NCBI RefSeq assembly: GCF_014205835.1
Contig: NZ_JACHCQ010000030.1
Location: forward strand, 23,619-87,618
Length of the DNA: 64,000 nucleotides
Reading direction: 5' to 3'
DNA from: Pedobacter sp. AK013
GTDB lineage: Bacteria > Bacteroidota > Bacteroidia > Sphingobacteriales > Sphingobacteriaceae
The stretch's first letter is position 1, and each line of letters begins with the position of its first letter. A program made the translations under genes and the position numbers. Shown here piece after piece: positions 62,198 through 64,000 of the stretch. The notes under the pieces were generated by a model. It had not been told where the DNA came from and ran no database searches. It saw only the letters and a program-made list of their open reading frames with translations.

Positions 62198-63868
62198 TTA
62201 CCAATCCAACTTCAATAAAGCCACACCTTGCCTGGCTAATTCCAATTCAAAAGCACCACTTGCAGTGTTAAATTTTTTAGGTTTGCCAATCATTTTAAGT
62301 TGACCAGATTTTTCTAATGTGGCAATCTGCTTTGCATCCGGATTTTGTGGTGAGCCCATTTTTTTCCATTCCGAATAAGAATTACTGTTTTCATTATCAA
62401 TGCGATATTGGGTTATGGTTACTGTTTTGGCAGGTAGTTTATTTAAAGAGATGGAAACAAGATCTTTCGAACCTATTTTATCCTCGTCATGGTAATTCCA
62501 CAACATAACAGCGGCCGTTTTCTCTGCTTTAGTAGCCAAAACACCTATGTCTGTTTGTGGTTTTCTGACGCTCGAATCCAAAACAGACTTTAGATTGTAC
62601 ATGCGGTTGCTTGTGGCTTCCACGCGGTTTCCTTTCATCTGGCCAAACATCCTAAATACATTTAAAACAGGTTTATCTACACCGTTGGTGGCTAAATCTC
62701 GAAATCCGGCAAACCAAGGCTGGTTTTCAAATTCGAACGACCAGGTAACAGCACCTAAAAGGTTGATATTATATTGATCGGTAAGTTCATAAAGCCTTGC
62801 AAAAGAGGCTGCAGTATAACTTGAATACATGGTGCCGTTACGATAAGCATTTTCGGGATTGGTACTCATACCACAGGCTGCACAGCCTTCAGGATCGGAT
62901 TCGCCGATAATGACAGGGATGTTTTTAAGCTGAGGATATTTATTGATGATCTTATAATTGCCATCAATATTGCGGAGCTGCGCCCTTACATTCATCACTA
63001 CGGTACCGTTAACCACACGCGGCGACCCTTTGGCATGGAACAGCACAGCATCTAAAGGCGACCCGATTTTACCGGTTACATAATTGGTGTCGTTTAAGCA
63101 ATGGTTGATAAAGGCATCTAAATATTTCGTTCCGCCACCTGTTACGTTTGCTCCGCCAATTTTTGCCGTAGGTAAAGCCCTTTTAAGCCCATCGGCAGCG
63201 TAATCGTATAGCTTAAAGAATTCGGCCTGCGTACCTTTCCAATAAGCGCCATCAGGCTCGTTCCATACTTCCCAGTACCAGCTTTCTACCTCTGCCTTGC
63301 CATAACGTTCTACACAATGTTTAACCCACTCATATACCAAATTACCCCACTTTTTATAATCTTTTGGCGGGTAAGCCCAACCGGTTAAAATTTCATCGTA
63401 ACGTACGCCTGGTTTCCATTTGTGCTGGTAAGGAAAAGGTTTGGTTGAGAGCGCCTCCGGCATAAAACCAATTTGCGCTAAAGGTTTCATGCCTCTTTTT
63501 ACATAGGTGTCAAAAATCTGGTCAACAATTTTCCAATTATAAACCGGATTACCCTTGGCATCTTCGGTGTAGGCATTTGTAGACCCCCATTTTAAGGCAG
63601 GGGTACCGTCTCCGGAGGTGAGTAAATTATGTGCGCGCACGTACACGGGAACCGGACTTAATTTCGAAATTTCTGTCAGCAGTTTCTGGCCATCTTTCAT
63701 ATAGGTATAATTCGGTTCATCATAACCGAACCATGCCCATATGGGTTTCATTGGTGCAATGTTCCGGTCGAAATTGACCTGAATGTTAGCATTTGACTGA
63801 GCGTTTGCCGTATAGATGAAAGCGGTTAAGCTAAAGAGTAGGAGATAAGCTTTTTTAAATATTTTCAT
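62198..63868 (-). CDS. secreted GH39-family glycosidase (beta-xylosidase/arabinosidase type)
   Basis: This 556-residue secreted protein (signal peptide ending TANAQ) has a (beta/alpha)8 barrel with the clan-A pair: acid/base Glu in YWEVWNEPDGAYW (~202) and nucleophile Glu in PVIIGESDPEGC (~319). The C-terminal ~110 residues form the beta-sandwich usual in GH39. Family members release xylose, alpha-L-arabinose or related sugars. It points left, facing the rightward GH28 gene, so it has its own promoter at the right edge of the window. The sugar is not fixed by the sequence; within this locus a pectic side-chain residue is likely. Confidence 0.85.
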   Translation of the reverse strand: MKIFKKAYLLLFSLTAFIYTANAQSNANIQVNFDRNIAPMKPIWAWFGYDEPNYTYMKDGQKLLTEISKLSPVPVYVRAHNLLTSGDGTPALKWGSTNAYTEDAKGNPVYNWKIVDQIFDTYVKRGMKPLAQIGFMPEALSTKPFPYQHKWKPGVRYDEILTGWAYPPKDYKKWGNLVYEWVKHCVERYGKAEVESWYWEVWNEPDGAYWKGTQAEFFKLYDYAADGLKRALPTAKIGGANVTGGGTKYLDAFINHCLNDTNYVTGKIGSPLDAVLFHAKGSPRVVNGTVVMNVRAQLRNIDGNYKIINKYPQLKNIPVIIGESDPEGCAACGMSTNPENAYRNGTMYSSYTAASFARLYELTDQYNINLLGAVTWSFEFENQPWFAGFRDLATNGVDKPVLNVFRMFGQMKGNRVEATSNRMYNLKSVLDSSVRKPQTDIGVLATKAEKTAAVMLWNYHDEDKIGSKDLVSISLNKLPAKTVTITQYRIDNENSNSYSEWKKMGSPQNPDAKQIATLEKSGQLKMIGKPKKFNTASGAFELELARQGVALLKLDW

Positions 63869-64000
63869 ATCGTGTTATTTTAGAGATTTCGTCATGCTGA
63901 ACTTGTTTCACTGTTGTCCGGTTAAAATTGATTATTGAAGATAAATAAGGCTTATTGGCTAATTAAGGTTGTTTATGTTTTAAAATCTATTTCTAAGGTC
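63869..64000. other. upstream region of the GH39 gene, window edge
   Basis: This stretch should hold the promoter of the leftward GH39 gene. A partial copy of the window-wide element (GTCATGCTGAACTTGTTTCA, 63891-63910) lies about 25 bp upstream of the start. No dyad of the 31056/40827 type and no copy of the 20-bp repeat was found here. Confidence 0.5.

Noticed and set aside
1..64000. tRNA, rRNA and known riboswitches
   Set aside because: No cloverleaf with conserved TTCGA-type arm, no rRNA sequence and no recognisable riboswitch core was seen in the intergenic regions; a dedicated covariance search could still find a weak one.

Overview
The window looks like the chromosome of a soil or plant-associated Bacteroidota, most likely a Pedobacter-like member of the Sphingobacteriaceae. 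This is inferred from the moderately AT-rich sequence, the many signal peptides ending in Ala-Gln, the dense pectin-degrading gene locus, the MG2-type secreted protein and the many short palindromic intergenic repeats. No rRNA, tRNA, CRISPR array, phage or complete insertion sequence was seen.

Region 1 (1-12 kb) is housekeeping and accessory: the 3' end of a BamA/TamA-type outer-membrane protein, a 2H phosphoesterase, and a leftward run (M28 peptidase, TspO, patatin fused to a barrel, small membrane protein). It also holds a secreted M16-like pseudopeptidase with a clear terminator, a frameshifted gene remnant, an RsbQ/KAI2-like hydrolase and a secreted CehA/McbA-type PHP protein.

Region 2 (12.2-30.4 kb, all leftward) is a lipid/polyketide cluster. 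Two megasynthases carry the functions that classical polyunsaturated-fatty-acid synthases spread over pfaA, pfaC, pfaD and pfaE. The first reads nitronate-monooxygenase-type ER (degenerate), ER (intact), KS, AT, ACP, ACP, KR. The second reads KS, AT, DH, phosphopantetheinyl transferase. They are followed by a free ACP, an alpha/beta hydrolase, two MGT-type glycosyltransferases, two condensation/PapA-like acyltransferases with HxxxDG motifs and a four-helix membrane protein. The set suggests a reduced acyl chain that is glycosylated and then esterified, i.e. an undescribed glycolipid. The product is inference.

Region 3 (31-64 kb) is a rhamnogalacturonan-I/arabinan utilisation locus. It holds PL11 lyase, three CE12 acetylesterases, GH105, GH28, GH106, GH2-type, GH115, GH31, GH127, two GH51, GH43, GH39 and L-rhamnose mutarotase. 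Nearly all have signal peptides. No SusC/SusD pair or regulator lies in the window. Two candidate regulatory signals recur: a dyad upstream of the GH127 operon and the GH51 operon, and an exact 20-bp repeat upstream of the MG2 gene and the GH2-type gene.

Inside region 3, at 35.0-35.9 kb, sits a two-gene cassette with an R-S-E class ADP-ribosyltransferase domain and a partner one base downstream. It is bracketed by two same-orientation copies of a composite hairpin repeat and looks like a toxin/immunity or toxin-antitoxin pair. Between GH28 and GH39 are three tandem copies of a 340-bp structured non-coding repeat.
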